NCBI GenBank assembly: GCA_028829895.1 | Contig: CM054177.1 | Coordinates: 80,115,163-80,179,162, forward strand | Direction: 5' to 3' | Origin: Sinotaia quadrata | Lineage: Eukaryota; Mollusca; Gastropoda; Architaenioglossa; Viviparidae | Length of the DNA stretch: 64,000 bases | In this document: one piece after another, positions 22,931 through 38,972 of the stretch | Numbering within the stretch: the first letter of the stretch is position 1 | How the letters are laid out: each line of letters begins with the position of its first letter | The notes under the pieces: generated by a model | What the model saw: the letters and a program-made list of their open reading frames with translations, nothing else | Told to the model about the DNA's origin: nothing | Database searches by the model: none | Translations under genes and position numbers: made by a program

Positions 22931-23319
22931 ATTTTAACTGGTGTCACTGACGTGACATTTTAAAGAAATGATTCCAGGTTTTAAAAGTCTATTTCATTTG
23001 GATAATTGAAAACATCAGATGCTGCCAAGTGCAATTTTTTTTAGGTCTTAACTGTCGAGAATGTATGCTTCTATATGCAAAATAAGACTAAGATATTGTT
23101 ACTGTTATTTTAACGCTACTTCTAAACATTTTTGAATGCGTATAAGAAAGTAGAAATTTAGATTTATTTAATGTATACGATTGTTTGTAAAAGAATGTAT
23201 GCAAAGATAAATAAACAAAATGCTTAAGTATACGTGTATATGCATTTCAACGACTAAGCGTGCTTGGAAAGAAATAATTAGACTTCCTTGGATACGTATA
23301 AATTGTGTAATGGTGCTTC
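22931..23319. other. Unassigned AT-rich sequence
   Basis: No gene or repeat is recognised. Confidence 0.5.
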
Positions 23320-23540
23320 TGGTTATGTGTCATGGTCCTTGATATGTGTAATGGTCCTTCTGGATATCTGTCATGGTCCTTGATATGTGTAATTTTCCTT
23401 GATATGTGTAATGGTCCTCCTGGATATGTATCATGGTCCTTTTAGATAGGTGTAATGGTCCTTGAATACGTGTAAAGGGTTTTGAGTAAGTCTAATGTGT
23501 CTTGAGTAGGTGTAATGGGTCTTAAACAGGTGCAATAACC
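23320..23540. repeat. Degenerate minisatellite, about 20-25 bp unit
   Basis: GTGTAATGGTCCTTNNGGATA-type motifs recur about nine times (GATATGTGTAATGGTCCTT and variants). Confidence 0.8.
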
Positions 23541-23965
23541 CGATAAGTAACTTGAGATAACATAAATCATTAGCAACAAGTATTATGTAATATGCATATA
23601 CAAGAATTCACTGCGAAATAATATACTTTTTTACATGTTATCATACAAAACTGTCACGTGACGGGAAAAATTCTACAAGGAACACAACAGACAAATAATA
23701 CACTGCACGGGGAAAGCAGTCAAGCAGAATCAACAAAAATATTTCCCCATTCAATTGCTAACATTAACAATGATCTGTTAGCTACAGAGCACAATCCAGT
23801 AACGGACTGCACGCACGCGACAATCGAAAGCTGGCGACGCTAGCTTGTAAAGCGACCAGCGTGCAAATTCGAGACAATAATTATAACCAATTATTTGCAA
23901 GTTTTAACAACATGGATAATCGAGGACAGATTGAAATGGATCCATTTGTGAGGGCTTAAGAATAA
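23541..23965. other. Unassigned intergenic sequence
   Basis: A 61-codon frame (23658-23843) is open but has no identifiable feature. Confidence 0.45.
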
Positions 23966-24150
23966 AAATTGTGTGTTGCCGTAAGTACTAAAACAAACAA
24001 AAATCAGCACTATCGGTAACTATTTACATTTGAAAGCACTATCAGTAGCTATTTACAGTTGAAATCAACTATAGTTTGCCGTAAGTACTAAAACAAACAA
24101 CAATCAGCACTATCAGTAGCTATTTACAGTTGAAATCAACTATAGTTTAG
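23966..24150. repeat. Nested tandem repeat, about 105 bp
   Basis: GCCGTAAGTACTAAAACAAA occurs at about 23969 and 24077, each followed by CAGCACTATC and a TAGCTATTTACAGTTGAAAT module. The smaller module (about 35 bp) is itself repeated. Confidence 0.8.
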
Positions 24151-24209
24151 CAAATTGAAACAAGTAGAGTATAAGTAAAATCGTCCACAAAATACCACTG
24201 GAGTAAACA

Positions 24210-24386
24210 GGCAAGCGCACACACACAAAATTACACAAAAGCACATTCCACTGCCAACACGATAGATATAAAACACACTCACACACACGCGCGCGCGCAT
24301 AAGCACATTCACTACCAACACGATAGATATAAAATACACATACACATATGCGTAAGCGCTTTCCAATGCCAACACGATAGATATAA

Positions 24387-24418
<32 letters not shown>

Positions 24419-24515
24419 TGTATAAGCACATTCTACTGCCAACACAATAGAGATAACACACATACACATCCATGCAAAAATCGCACTCCAGAGCCAACAC
24501 GATAGATATAACACA

Positions 24516-24597
<82 letters not shown>

Positions 24598-24735
24598 TAT
24601 GCACATTCCAATGGAAAGACAATATAGATAACACACACACATGCAAAAGCACATTCCACTGTCAACACGATAGATATAACACACACACATGCAAAAGCAC
24701 AGTTCACTGCCAACACGATAGATATAACACTCTTA
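24210..24735. repeat. Minisatellite with embedded (CA)n, about 45-60 bp units
   Basis: Nine or so copies of GCACATTCCACTGCCAACACGATAGATATAAC-type sequence are separated by CA runs of differing length, the longest at about 24518-24592. Long minus-strand frames across it are repeat artefacts. Confidence 0.92.
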
Positions 24736-24762
24736 ACCCCAATAACTCTCACTGCTCAGTTA

Positions 24763-24895
24763 TGAATGATTGTGCAAAAGTTTAAATGAAGCTCTGTGAT
24801 GATTGTGCACAGTTTAAATGAAGCTGTGTGATGATTGTGCACAGTTTAAATGAAGCTGTGTGATGATTGTGCACAGTTTAAATGAAGCTGTGTGA
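24763..24895. repeat. Minisatellite, 32 bp unit, about 4 copies
   Basis: GATGATTGTGCACAGTTTAA followed by ATGAAGCTGTGT repeats almost perfectly. Confidence 0.93.
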
Positions 24896-27558
<2,663 letters not shown>

Positions 27559-27930
27559 CGGTTTGTGTATATGTTTTGTGGATTTTTTCATTTTCACTAT
27601 TGTAATACCACTTGTTTCTTTATATATCAATAGTTTCTAAATCACAAGTGATGCAAGCCTAGGACTGAAATATATATTATCAAGTGAATAATATAAAGAA
27701 AAAGGCCTTCCACATGAATAAGTCTTTGTTTTCAAGTGTTTGAAAATAGACTTTTTATTTTCTAGTGTTTGGGGGGTGTCTTTGACAAAAAATGACAACC
27801 GTTTGTCTCTTTTTTCACAATTAACTGTTCCTTTCTTTTCCAGTCACATTTATAAAAGAACGGTAAACCTTCCAATTTCATCTCGGCATTTGAACTCAAA
27901 CGTTTTATTTCTTTTGGGAGGAAGAGGGCA
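27559..27930. other. Unassigned intergenic sequence
   Basis: No gene or repeat is recognised. Confidence 0.5.
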
Positions 27931-28275
27931 TTAAAGTAATTGGGCCATTAAAAATGACAAGGCATTAATACGAATTTCATGGTCCCAAGGACGCGTCGGT
28001 GACCTATGTAGGGTAGATAATAATGAGTTGCAGAATGGTTGTTTTTCCATTCTCAAGACTTCTTGTTCGCGTGCAAACATTCCCATAATTGTCACAAGGG
28101 CTGCGCTTTGAACTCTGCCTCTGCGGCCGTTCTGGGAATTATCCGAAGAGATAAAGCCGGACAACCGTTTTGTCTCTAGAGGCAGTTGTGTAAGACCATT
28201 ACTGGGCTGCGCGTCAAACGCCTTTAGCATATCCAGACGGGTTTGTCTGGATGTAATACAAGAATGAGACAATAT
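27931..28275 (-). CDS. Possible minus-strand exon, function unknown
   Basis: A minus-strand frame is open from just after a stop at 28276-28278 to a stop near 27931, about 113 codons. It lacks an ATG at its beginning. At about 28233 the minus strand reads as a pyrimidine-rich stretch and then ATCCAG, a good 3' splice site, so a terminal exon starting there is conceivable. The product is mixed and low in repeats (RLDMLKAFDAQPSNGL... FAREQEVLRMEKQPF). The DNA is more CpG-rich than its flanks. I do not recognise the protein, and it may be a chance frame. Confidence 0.2.
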   Translation of the reverse strand: MLSHSCITSRQTRLDMLKAFDAQPSNGLTQLPLETKRLSGFISSDNSQNGRRGRVQSAALVTIMGMFAREQEVLRMEKQPFCNSLLSTLHRSPTRPWDHEIRINALSFLMAQLL

Positions 28276-28599
28276 TTAAAAAGAAATTTAATCCGATTAA
28301 CCTGACCGATTATGTTGAGGCGAAGTGAAAGCTATTTGTAAGATTTCCCTTTGGCATACTTAAGAACAATCTTGCAGGCAGTGCGCGATTTGTGGCTTTC
28401 TTAAGCTGCGTTTCCTTTGTTGTGACCGATTCGCTTTAAATGAAGAACTTTTATATTTAAATTATGTTAACGGTTTATTGCCTGAAGAGCGATAACTCTC
28501 CACCCCTGCACATACATTTCCTTGCAACAAGACAAAACAGTCAGTAAGAGTTATTCTGAAAGAACAGTAATCCTAACATGAACAGCACGTCTAAAATAG
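28276..28599. other. Unassigned intergenic sequence
   Basis: No gene or repeat is recognised. Confidence 0.5.
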
Positions 28600-28850
28600 T
28601 TATTAACAGCAAAGTAAATAAAAGTCCTAAAACAGATAGTTATTAAGCCTAACAAGAACAGCGCTCTTCATATGAACAGCAAGACTAAATTGAAAAGCAA
28701 TTCTAAAATAAATAGTTATTAACAGCGAAGTGAATAGAAGATCTAATACAAATAGTTTTTAAGCTTTAAAATTATTAAGCCTAGAATGAACATCGCATCT
28801 AAAATAAATATTGACTGCAAAGTAAATAGAAAAACAGTTATTAGAAATAA
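28600..28850. repeat. Degenerate minisatellite (AAATAGTTATTAAC motif)
   Basis: AAATAGTTATTAACAGCRAAGT and CTAAAATAAATA motifs recur about five times with variable spacing. Confidence 0.65.
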
Positions 28851-30030
28851 CTAATAATATAAAATAAACAGAAAGAGATGAAATAAATAAGCAGAAATAG
28901 TTATTAGGCAAATGGCATAAAAATAGCAGAAGACCAGTCGACCTGACAGAAAGAGGAGACTGAAAGACAGAGCAGACATAACGTAAACTGAACTCTTAAC
29001 ACATTGTCGCCGCAGCATCAACCTAATAAAAGTAGGAGTTGTTTTGCAAAGAATGTGCAAGCTCATCATAATTTTTGCCTACTTCCTTTGCGATGTCTTT
29101 TATATTGGTACCCATACGTCACAACTATATAAAGTTCAAATTTATTGGCTGTCGACTCCATGTCTTTCTATCCTGTCTGGGGTTTGATTTTGTCTTTTCT
29201 TCCCATTTATTTGTGACTGTCCGGGGATTCCTTTTTATCATTTAGATAAGTCTCGTAAGATATGTTTACACAACTCTGCACATTATTTTGTTTTAATAAA
29301 TTACTTCATTAAAATATTACAATGTATCCTACAAATATATTGTTTCCATTGTTTTCTACTAATCTTTCAAAAATAAAACATACTTATTTATAGGATATCT
29401 CTGTAAGATGCAACAAGATAACAAAATTTTTGTAACTAGTGGTAGTTGTTAACAGATCACAGAAATAGTTGTGTGTGTTCGTTGATAACGAATGCTCCTA
29501 TCTATTTCAGCGTACGATATTTCAATGCTGGCATTAATATTTTACAAGGTAAACATTGTATTTATAAATGAATATAATTCTTATTTAATACTATTTCTTT
29601 ATTCACTTTGACGAATCGCCTTAGTTTTCTTATACTAACACTACATTTTTACTATCATTATTAAATTAATGAATTACATCCTCCATCAAATTTTATTTCT
29701 GCTAGAATGTAGATATGATTTCAAACGCTAGGTTCACAAACAAGCAACCAAAACACAAACCAACCAGCCAGCCAAAAGATAACAGTAGGAGGGAGAGGTA
29801 TCATTAATATTAAAAATGGGTATTTATTTATTTGGTCTCATTCTCCATAGACATCAAAGCACTTACAGTAATGACCGCTAAGCTCAACATTCATGATCTA
29901 GGGAATGGTGAAGATCGATTGAAGAAAATGCCAATGACCAAAGTTGATCTTGAACCAATAACCCTATGTGCGCCAGGCAGTACGAAGACACGACAGCAGG
30001 GAGAAAAGTGTCAATAGCTCAAAACGTGTT
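28851..30030. other. Unassigned AT-rich intergenic sequence
   Basis: No gene is recognised on either strand; the 60-70 codon frames here are unremarkable. Confidence 0.5.
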
Positions 30031-30107
30031 CAGTAAAATAGCTCTATTTAGTGGTATGAGGAAATACTGCACAGTAAAATAGCTCTATTTAGTTGTATGA
30101 GGAAACA
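30031..30107. repeat. Tandem duplication, 41 bp unit
   Basis: CAGTAAAATAGCTCTATTTA starts at 30031 and 30072. Confidence 0.85.
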
Positions 30108-30163
30108 ATGACGCATAATACCAAGAGTAAGATCAGGCAGCGAATGTCTAAGAATGGGAAATG

Positions 30164-30343
30164 GAAATAATTATACCATGCTGATGTTAACAAAATAATT
30201 AAACCATGCTAATGTTAACAAAATAATTATACCATGCTAATGTTAACAAAATAATTATACCATGCTAATGTTAACAAAATAATTATACCATGCTAATAAT
30301 GTTAACAAAATAATTATACCATGCTAATGTTAACAAAATAAAA
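30164..30343. repeat. Minisatellite, 27 bp unit, about 6.5 copies
   Basis: AAATAATTATACCATGCTAA plus TGTTAAC repeats. One copy has a 3-bp insertion near 30296. Confidence 0.95.
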
Positions 30344-30354
30344 CGCTCATTCTG

Positions 30355-32010
30355 CAGCACATATGTCCACACTCCTAGTTCACCATAATAGTGTAAGTGT
30401 CCACATTCCTAGTTCACCATAATAGTGTAAGTGTTCACATTCCTAGTTCGCCATAATAGTGTAAGTGTTCACATTCCTAGTTCACCATAATAGTGTAAGT
30501 GCCACATTCCTAGTTCACCATAATAATGTAAGTGTGCACATTCCTAGTTCACCATAATAGTGTAAGTGTTCACATTCCTGGTTCACCATAATAGTGTAAG
30601 TGTTCACATTCCTAGGACGTCCAACGTAAGAGTCCGCACTACAAGGACGAAAAATAAGTTAAGTTTTAACACTCCTAGAACTAGAGAAAAATAAGTTAAG
30701 TTTTAACACTCCAAGTACTAGAGAAAAATAACTTAAGTTTTAACACTCCTAGTACTAGAGAAATATAAGTTAAGTTTTAACACTCCTAGTACTAGAGAAA
30801 AATAAGTTAAATTTTAACACTCCTAGTACTAGAGTTAAGTGCTCACGCTCCTAGGACACCTAACATAATATATCCACACTTCTAGGAAGGTAAATTAATG
30901 TAAGTGTTCACATTCCTAAGACGCCAAAATTAAATAAGTGTCCACATTTCTAGTTCAGTAGAAGTGTCCCCATTCCTAAGGCACCAAAAATAATAAAATT
31001 GTCCACACTCGTAGGGCACCAAAAGAAAATATATCACACTTTCAGGACGCAAAATTAATGCAAGTGTCCACACTCCTATCACACCAAAAATAGAGTAAAT
31101 TTCCGCATTCCTAGGACGCCAAAATAGAGTAAGTATCCGCATTCATAGGACACCAAAACAGAGTCAGTTCACATTCCTAGGACCTAAATAGAGAAAGTGT
31201 CCACATTTCTAGGACCTCAAAATAGAGTACCTGTCCACATTCCTAGGACAATAAATATAAGTGTCCACAGTCCTAGGATGCCAAAATAATATAGCTGTCC
31301 ACACTTCTGTCCACTATCCTAGGACAACAAAAAAATAATAAGTGTCCACATTACTAGGACAACAAAAAAATAATAAGTGTCCACATTACTAGGACACCAA
31401 AATAGAATACGTTTCCACACTCCTAGGACACTTAAATAGAGTAATTGTCCAGACTTCTCAGACGCCAAAATAGTGTTTTTTCCCACACTTCTAGAACGAT
31501 ATGTAAGTGCACACATTCCTAAAACGTAAAAATAGAATAATTGTCCACACTGCTAGAACGCAAAAATAGAATAAGTGTCGACACTCTTCGGGCAACAACA
31601 TGAAATAAGTGTCCAGAATGCTAGGACGCCAAAATAGTCCTTCACCAAAATATTGTAAGTGTCCACATTCCTAGGACGCTAAAATAATATGTTTCCATTC
31701 TTCTAGGACGCTAATATAATGTAAGAGTCCACACCTGTACGAGCGTAAAAGAATGTATGTGTCCTAACTTCCAGGACACTAAAGGTAATAGAAGTACCAC
31801 ACTCCTAGGACACCGAAATGTACATACTCCTATGACACCAAAAATATGTGTCCCATTCCTAGGAAACCAAAACTAATATAAGTGTACACAATCCTAGAAC
31901 ACCAAAAATAATATAAATGTCCACATTCCAAGGACACCAAAAATAATATAAGTGTACACAATCTTAGGACACCAAAAATAATATAAATGTCCACATTCCA
32001 AGGACACAAA
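30355..32010. repeat. Large minisatellite, 34-37 bp units, about 45 copies over 1.65 kb
   Basis: All units share a core like GTGTCCACATTCCTAGGAC. Three zones differ: a homogeneous 34-bp zone with AGTTCACCATAATAGTGTA (30360-30620), a homogeneous 37-bp zone with AGTTAAGTTTTAACACTCCT (30640-30840), and a long diverged zone with GGACACCAAAAATA (30840-32010). Minus-strand frames over it are artefacts. Confidence 0.95.
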
Positions 32011-33553
32011 AGGAAATAATTCAGAGAATCTGTAATATAAAATATTCCATCGACATTGTCGGGGATTTTTAGGCCACTAATAAAGCAAAACTGAGAAGAA
32101 TGTATGGACAGACAGAGCTGTCTGTTACCGACCACACCCACAAGAAAAACAGTAAGAAGTAAAACAAACAATGAATAATAAATAGCCCGAGACCCTCGTG
32201 CAGAACCAATTCATTTAATGACCACAGTGATGTTGAATTGGGGCTGCCTTAGACAGTAAATTCCACGGTGAGGTATTGTGCCAAAATCAACACGACATAA
32301 ACTTAAATATAGATAAGAAAATTGAATTAAATAAACTTTCAAATGACTAGATTCTAGGTCCGAAAACAACCCTCCCACTCACCATTCCATACATATACAG
32401 ACCTCTCTATTAAATGAATTGTGATAGGAGTACTTAAAGAATCTATTTCCTGTTTTAAGAAAGTAGGAAGGTCATGCACGATCAGCTGTATCTGAAATGT
32501 TAATAAGAAGGATAATTTCGGTATTTTGAAAACAAATATTTGATCACGTTTTAAAGTGTAAAAGAGTTTAGCAAAATAAAAGTTGTCGTTGCTTTTTAGA
32601 TTAAGTTCAGCAAATGACCAAGATATGTAAAGGTAAAGAAATATATGGTTTAAGAATTTCCTTGTCTTAAACAGAAATATAAATGGAAAATAAATTTATG
32701 ATTATAAAGTGAGAAATAATAAAATGATGTGAAATGAAGGGTGGTAATAATATGAAAGAAATACTTTTGGTATTAAAAATAACGAGAGGAGGGTAGTTTC
32801 AATAAGAATAAAATTTAGTAAGAAATGTGTATGCAAATATCTATCCATCTGTATGTTTGTGTGTCTGTATGCATGTATACAATTTATGTGGATATAAATC
32901 GATATATATATAGAGAGAGAGATTAGATGAAGTTATTAAATAAAGACATACTGATAGGCAAAGAAATTTAGCTAACTAGCTATCTAGATAGTGTTGTGGA
33001 GTAAATTTGCCTATTCCTATTTTTTCTAGACTTGATTGTTATATAAATTGTTAAATTGATGAAGTGACCCAACCTTGGGCACTCCTTATGATGGTATTTT
33101 TGTTAGTGTCAGAGTTGTAGTAAACAACTCGAGTTCAGAATATGCTAGAAATTTGCTGACACAATTGATGCCGGTTCCAACTAAATGAGTAGTTTTCTAA
33201 ATAATAGTTTTATACTTCTTCATAACATTTCATCCAATGGGGATGGACAGAAGGTTTCTTTGTTGAAGAAGTACTTTGAATTTTGAATTTTGAATTTGAA
33301 CATAACTCGAGTCCAGTTATAAAGGCAATCGTTAGCTTATGGCAATTTGACTGACGGATTGAGAGAGAACTGACTTAGAAATATTTTGCTATTGTTATGC
33401 TATACTCGTGTTTCATGTAGAGATGTATTATGTGAATAGACTATTGTTTCTACAAATATTTGAACTAAGATGCTAGTACATATTATGATAAACACCTGAC
33501 ATTGTTTCTAATGAACCCGCTCATAAAAATGGTATGCATAATTTATTATTATG

Positions 33554-33554
<1 letters not shown>
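32011..33554. other. Unassigned AT-rich intergenic sequence (1.5 kb)
   Basis: No gene is recognised. The segment 32990-33320 has mixed composition with repeated AACTCGAGT(C/T)CAG (33127 and 33304) and could be an old element fragment, but no termini could be defined. Confidence 0.4.

Positions 33555-33583
<29 letters not shown>
33555..33583. repeat. (TG)n microsatellite
   Basis: About 14 TG dinucleotides. Confidence 0.95.
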
Positions 33584-33585
<2 letters not shown>

Positions 33586-34400
33586 GGCTAAATACTGTTG
33601 CAGGAAACTGTAAGCTGAGGCTTGAATATAAGAGAGAATGGAGTTTAAGATGAATAAACTTAGCATTTGTTCCCTGATTATATTGGGAATAAGCAGCCAT
33701 TCCTTGTTTTATCTGAATCTCCTGGTTTAGTGATTATAAACCACTATGACTGTGGTAGACACGAGAAGTATCTACCACAGTGTGTAAGTGTAAGGAATAC
33801 ACTGTGCTCAATTGATGTATGGTGGCAAAGTATTCTGACTACATCGAGCAATTTCTAGTACAAAAAAGTTACTGGAAATTGCATCAATTTTGACATACAT
33901 CTCTTTGAAAGAAAACTAATAATTAATCTGGCTTTTACAATAATTAATAGATGAAATAAAATCTATTCAGCATTTTAAAATACTGCTCTGTGAAAGAAAA
34001 CATGACATTTATTCTGCATTTTAATTTACCTTAGTTTGAAAGGAAATAAATTTGGAATTTCAAATGGGTTCTTACGCTTATGATTGTTTTTTTTTAAAAT
34101 CTATATTTCGTTTATTTGCATGTTGTTTTGTTTTAATAAATTTAATTCCAATGGTAACGATAATTAAATGTTTAGTGTCTTCATTTGTAGTTATTTCACT
34201 GAAGAATCTCGTTACTGTGATTTGTTTTAAAAAATATTTATTTGCCTATGAAGATTAAATGTGTATGATAAACAAACACAACGAAATATCTAATTATATT
34301 TGAAACAAGTATTTTTTAACGTTAAGACAGCGTTTATTTCAGCAAACAATTTTCTTTATGCAAATGACGATTCACTGTTTAAAATTAAATATACTTCAAA
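33584..34400. other. Unassigned sequence with an 11-bp inverted repeat
   Basis: ACTGTGGTAGA (33749-33759) and TCTACCACAGT (33771-33781) form a perfect stem with an 11-base loop. The 63-codon frame around it has no recognised product. Confidence 0.5.
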
Positions 34401-35995
34401 CATTCCTTCTGTTTGTAGAAAGAGACCATGTTTAAGGTGTGCATTTTAACCATACGTTTGTGTAAAAACAAAGTTCAAGTTTTCATTTTAGCCTACTTAT
34501 GTATAAAAGACAAACCAAAGCTCAAAGTTTACATTTTAATAATATTTTTCTGTGAAAAAAAATTAGACGTTAAAATTTGCATTTTAGCAAATACTTTTCA
34601 GTAAAGAAAATTCAATGTCAATGTTTGTATTTCAAACATTTTTTTGTTTAAAAAATAATTAAATGTTCAAAATTTGCATTTCAAACATACTTATCTGTAT
34701 AATAAAAAGTTCAATGTATGCATTACTGTAAAAGACAATTACTTGTTCGTATTCTGTATTTCAGACACACTTTTCTCGGTAAAAGACAATTACTTGTTCG
34801 TATTCTGTATTTCAGACATACTTTTCTCGGTAAAAGATAATTAGTCGTTCAAAGTTTGCATTTCAAATACGCTTTTCTGTAAAAGATAGTTTCACTTATA
34901 AATATTGTATTTCAAATATACATTTCTGTAAACGCTTCATTTCTAATGGTAGCATTTTAAAATACTCTTCTGTATAAGTTGTAATTTTGATGCCTGCTGT
35001 TTTAACATACACTTCTATAAAGATTGTTTCATTGACAAATGCTGCATTTTAAAGTTATTTTTGGCAAATGTTTCATTTAAAATGGCTGCATCTACAGGTT
35101 GCATTTCAAATATACATTTGGGGAATAAATGCGTTATATAAATGGCTTCATTTCAAGCAAACCTTTTTGTAATTATTGCATCTAAATGGCTGCATTTACA
35201 GTTTGCATTTCAAATACTTTTCTGTCACAAAAGTATAACATTTCTAGACTGCATTTTAACGTCTTTAAAAGTTCCATTTCAATAAATGCTTTTCACACAC
35301 ACTTTTCCTGAAAAGACAGTAGTCTTATTCCTAAAGACTGAATTTCACACACACTTTTCTTTAAAAGACAGTAGTCTTATTCCTAAAGACTGAATTTCAA
35401 ACACACTTTTCTTTAAAAGACAGTAGTTCTATTCCTAAAGACTGAATTTCAAACATACGTTTTGTAACAGACAGTTTCATTACTAAATGTTGCATTTCAA
35501 CAACAATTTTTTTTATGAACGACAAACTGATTTCTATAGGCTGCAATATCAAACACTTATTTTTGGTAAAAGCCAAACTCATTTAGAAAGGCTGCATTTA
35601 AAAACATTTCTGTACAAGTTTCATTTGTTAAGACTGTATTTCTGACACACTTCTGTAAAAGACAATTTTATGTTTGAAGACTGTATTTCTGACACACTTC
35701 TGTTAAAGACAATTTCAAGTTTGAAGACTGTATTTCTGACACACTTCTGTAAAAGACAATTTCATGTTTGAAGACTGCATTTCTAAACACATTTCTGTAA
35801 AAGACAATTTCATGTTTGAAGTCTGAACTTTTAAACACATTTCTGTAAAAGACAATTTCATGTTTGAAGTCTGCATTTCTAAACACATTTGTGTAAAAGA
35901 CAATTTCATGTTTGATGTCTGAACTTTTAAACACACTTCTGTAAGAGTTGCATGTTTGAAGGCAGCATTTCTAAACACACTTCTGTAAAAGAAGG
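34401..35995. repeat. Long degenerate minisatellite, about 45-50 bp units, 1.6 kb
   Basis: A module of TCTGTAAAAGACAATT followed by a TGCATTTCAAACA-like part recurs throughout. The 3' part (about 35640-35990) is homogeneous with a 48-bp unit (AAAAGACAATTTCATGTTTG); the 5' part is strongly decayed, giving an age gradient. Confidence 0.88.
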
Positions 35996-36326
35996 CTTAT
36001 GTCTATTGGCTGTTCCAAAATAACATTCCTTTCAAAAAGGGTATATAATGGTTCTACCAGATGCATTTGTCAGAAGCATTGATTTAAAGAAAATAACTGA
36101 AAAGGTTTAATGAAATACACGAATAGAAAAGACAGCGTCGGGAATATGTGAATTTTTTAAAATAAAGACATTACCTCACATTAATAAAAGGTATTTGAGA
36201 GCGTAATTTTCCACATTAGGGTAAACTAAAATAATTTGTATAAAATTGTAAAGAAAGGGACATAATTGAACTTTTATGGCAGTACTGCTCCCACCACTTA
36301 CAAATAAAAGAAAATGCTAGCTGAAA
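35996..36326. other. Unassigned AT-rich sequence
   Basis: No gene or repeat is recognised. Confidence 0.5.
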
Positions 36327-36790
36327 TTTATTACACATGAACTATCTAGCCTGTTTATTACACACGAAGAATATAGCCAATTTATTACACATGAAGTATG
36401 TAGCCTATTTATTACACACGAAATATGTAGCCTATTTATTACACATGAAGTATCTAGCCTATTTATTACATACGAACTATCTAGCCTGTTTATTACATAC
36501 GAAGTATCTAGCCTGTTTATTACACAAGAAGTATCTAGCCTGTTTATTACACACGAAGTATCTAGCCTGTTTATTACACACGAAGTATCTAGCCTGTTTA
36601 TTACACACGAAGTATCTAGCCTGTTTATTACACACGAAGTATCTAGCCTGTTTATTACACACGAAGTATCTAGCCTGTTTATTACACACGAAGTATCTAG
36701 CCTGTTTATTACACACGAAGTATCTAGCCTGTTTATTACACACGAAGTATCTAGCCTGTTTATTACACACGAAGTATCTAGCCTATTTAT
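36327..36790. repeat. Minisatellite, 27 bp unit, about 17 copies
   Basis: TATTACACACGAAGTATCTA plus GCCTGTT repeats, nearly perfect from about 36530 onward and diverged at the 5' end. The unit is a multiple of three, so both strands show 90-167 codon frames; I treat these as artefacts. Confidence 0.97.
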
Positions 36791-37464
36791 ATAAATGTAC
36801 CGTCCACTAATATTTGTCACTTACCTCCTTCACTCGTAACTAATGTTTATGTCATAAAAGTCTTGTCTCTTTTCTCTCTCTTACTTTCTCTCTTTTTCTT
36901 TCTCTCTCTTTTCTCTCTTAACCTCTCTCGCTTTTCTCTATCAGTCTGTCTGTCTATGTTCTCTCTTTCAGTTTTTCTCTCTCTCTCATTCTCTCTGTCT
37001 CACTTTTTTCTCTAACCTCTGTCTCTCTCTTTCTTTCTCAATCCCTCTCTCTTTTCTGTTACTTTTTTCTTTTTCACATGTTCATCCTGAAAGGTTTGTA
37101 AGAGTGTTCAATTTCTTGACGATAAACAAGAATCGTCTAAATAATATGAGTAAATTATTAACGTTTGAAATGAGTTCAAGAAAAATAAATGCAAAATTAA
37201 CATGTAGCAAGCGCTAATCATATAAAATATTCTGAAGGTACAGTTTCAAGTTAAAAAGAAACTTAAAATGTCGAACACCAATCTTTTTGACAACACACCT
37301 TTCTCAGTTTGTTATTATTCAATCAATCAAACAAGAAAAAATAAATTAAACAGCTTTACAAGTGTTGATGTACCTGAAAGTTGTAAGCACTACAAAGCTC
37401 GTCGAAAGACGGTTATATTCCGTGTATCTGTCGTCTCCTTTAACCTAACAATAATATTACACGC
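36791..37464. other. Pyrimidine-rich tract (36850-37070) and unassigned sequence
   Basis: TCTCT-rich DNA at 36860-37070, then AT-rich single-copy DNA. No gene is recognised. Confidence 0.6.
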
Positions 37465-38420
<956 letters not shown>

Positions 38421-38846
38421 TCTGAGAAGTGAATACATTTTCTGGAAAGGTTCTAAGGCATTGATTCTTCAAAGGTCATACTTTCTATTCGTTGATTTCT
38501 ACAAATGATGGGAGACAAAAGGATTGCAAACATGAAAGTTAGTGTGGCTTTTGATTTAGTTCTGACATTTTACCTTTTACATCGATACGCAGAACAATAG
38601 TTTGCATATTATACAGAAGCCAGACACGTGACCAATAGTGACTGAATTGTTCGGTGGGTCGAGCATTTACAGATAGAATTGTTTTTCTTCAGAGCACATA
38701 TACACTGAATTTTTCATCTCGAATTGCTGTATGTGATTATGTGGATTTTAATCTAGAATAAGTCTGTACTGGGACGTGCAATTTAAAATCTAGAATTAGT
38801 ATATTTGTGTAGCCTTTAATCTACATTAATTCGGTTTTGTTGCATA
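38421..38846. other. Unassigned intergenic sequence
   Basis: No gene or repeat is recognised. Confidence 0.5.
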
Positions 38847-38972
38847 TAGCTTATAATAGAGTATTTGTAATAGCTTATAATAGAGTATTTGTAATAGCTT
38901 ATAATAGAGTATTTGTAATAGCTTATAATAGAGTATTTGTAATAGCTTATAATAGAGTATTTGTACTGTCAA
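38847..38972. repeat. Minisatellite, 24 bp unit, about 5 copies
   Basis: TTATAATAGAGTATTTGTAA plus TAGC repeats perfectly. Confidence 0.95.

Noticed and set aside
24136..24752. Several overlapping Cys-Val-rich frames on the minus strand
   Set aside because: They are translations of CA repeats embedded in a minisatellite.
32990..33600. Possible solo LTR or old element, with repeated AACTCGAGT motifs
   Set aside because: No matching termini, target duplication or second copy could be defined.
33749..33781. 11-bp perfect inverted repeat, considered as a small RNA hairpin
   Set aside because: The stem is too short for a microRNA precursor and there is no supporting context.
36317..36820. Frames of 167 codons (minus, INRLDTSCV repeats) and 157 codons (plus, LACLLHTKY repeats)
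   Set aside because: The 27-bp unit is a multiple of three and opens several frames at once on both strands; nothing selects one of them.
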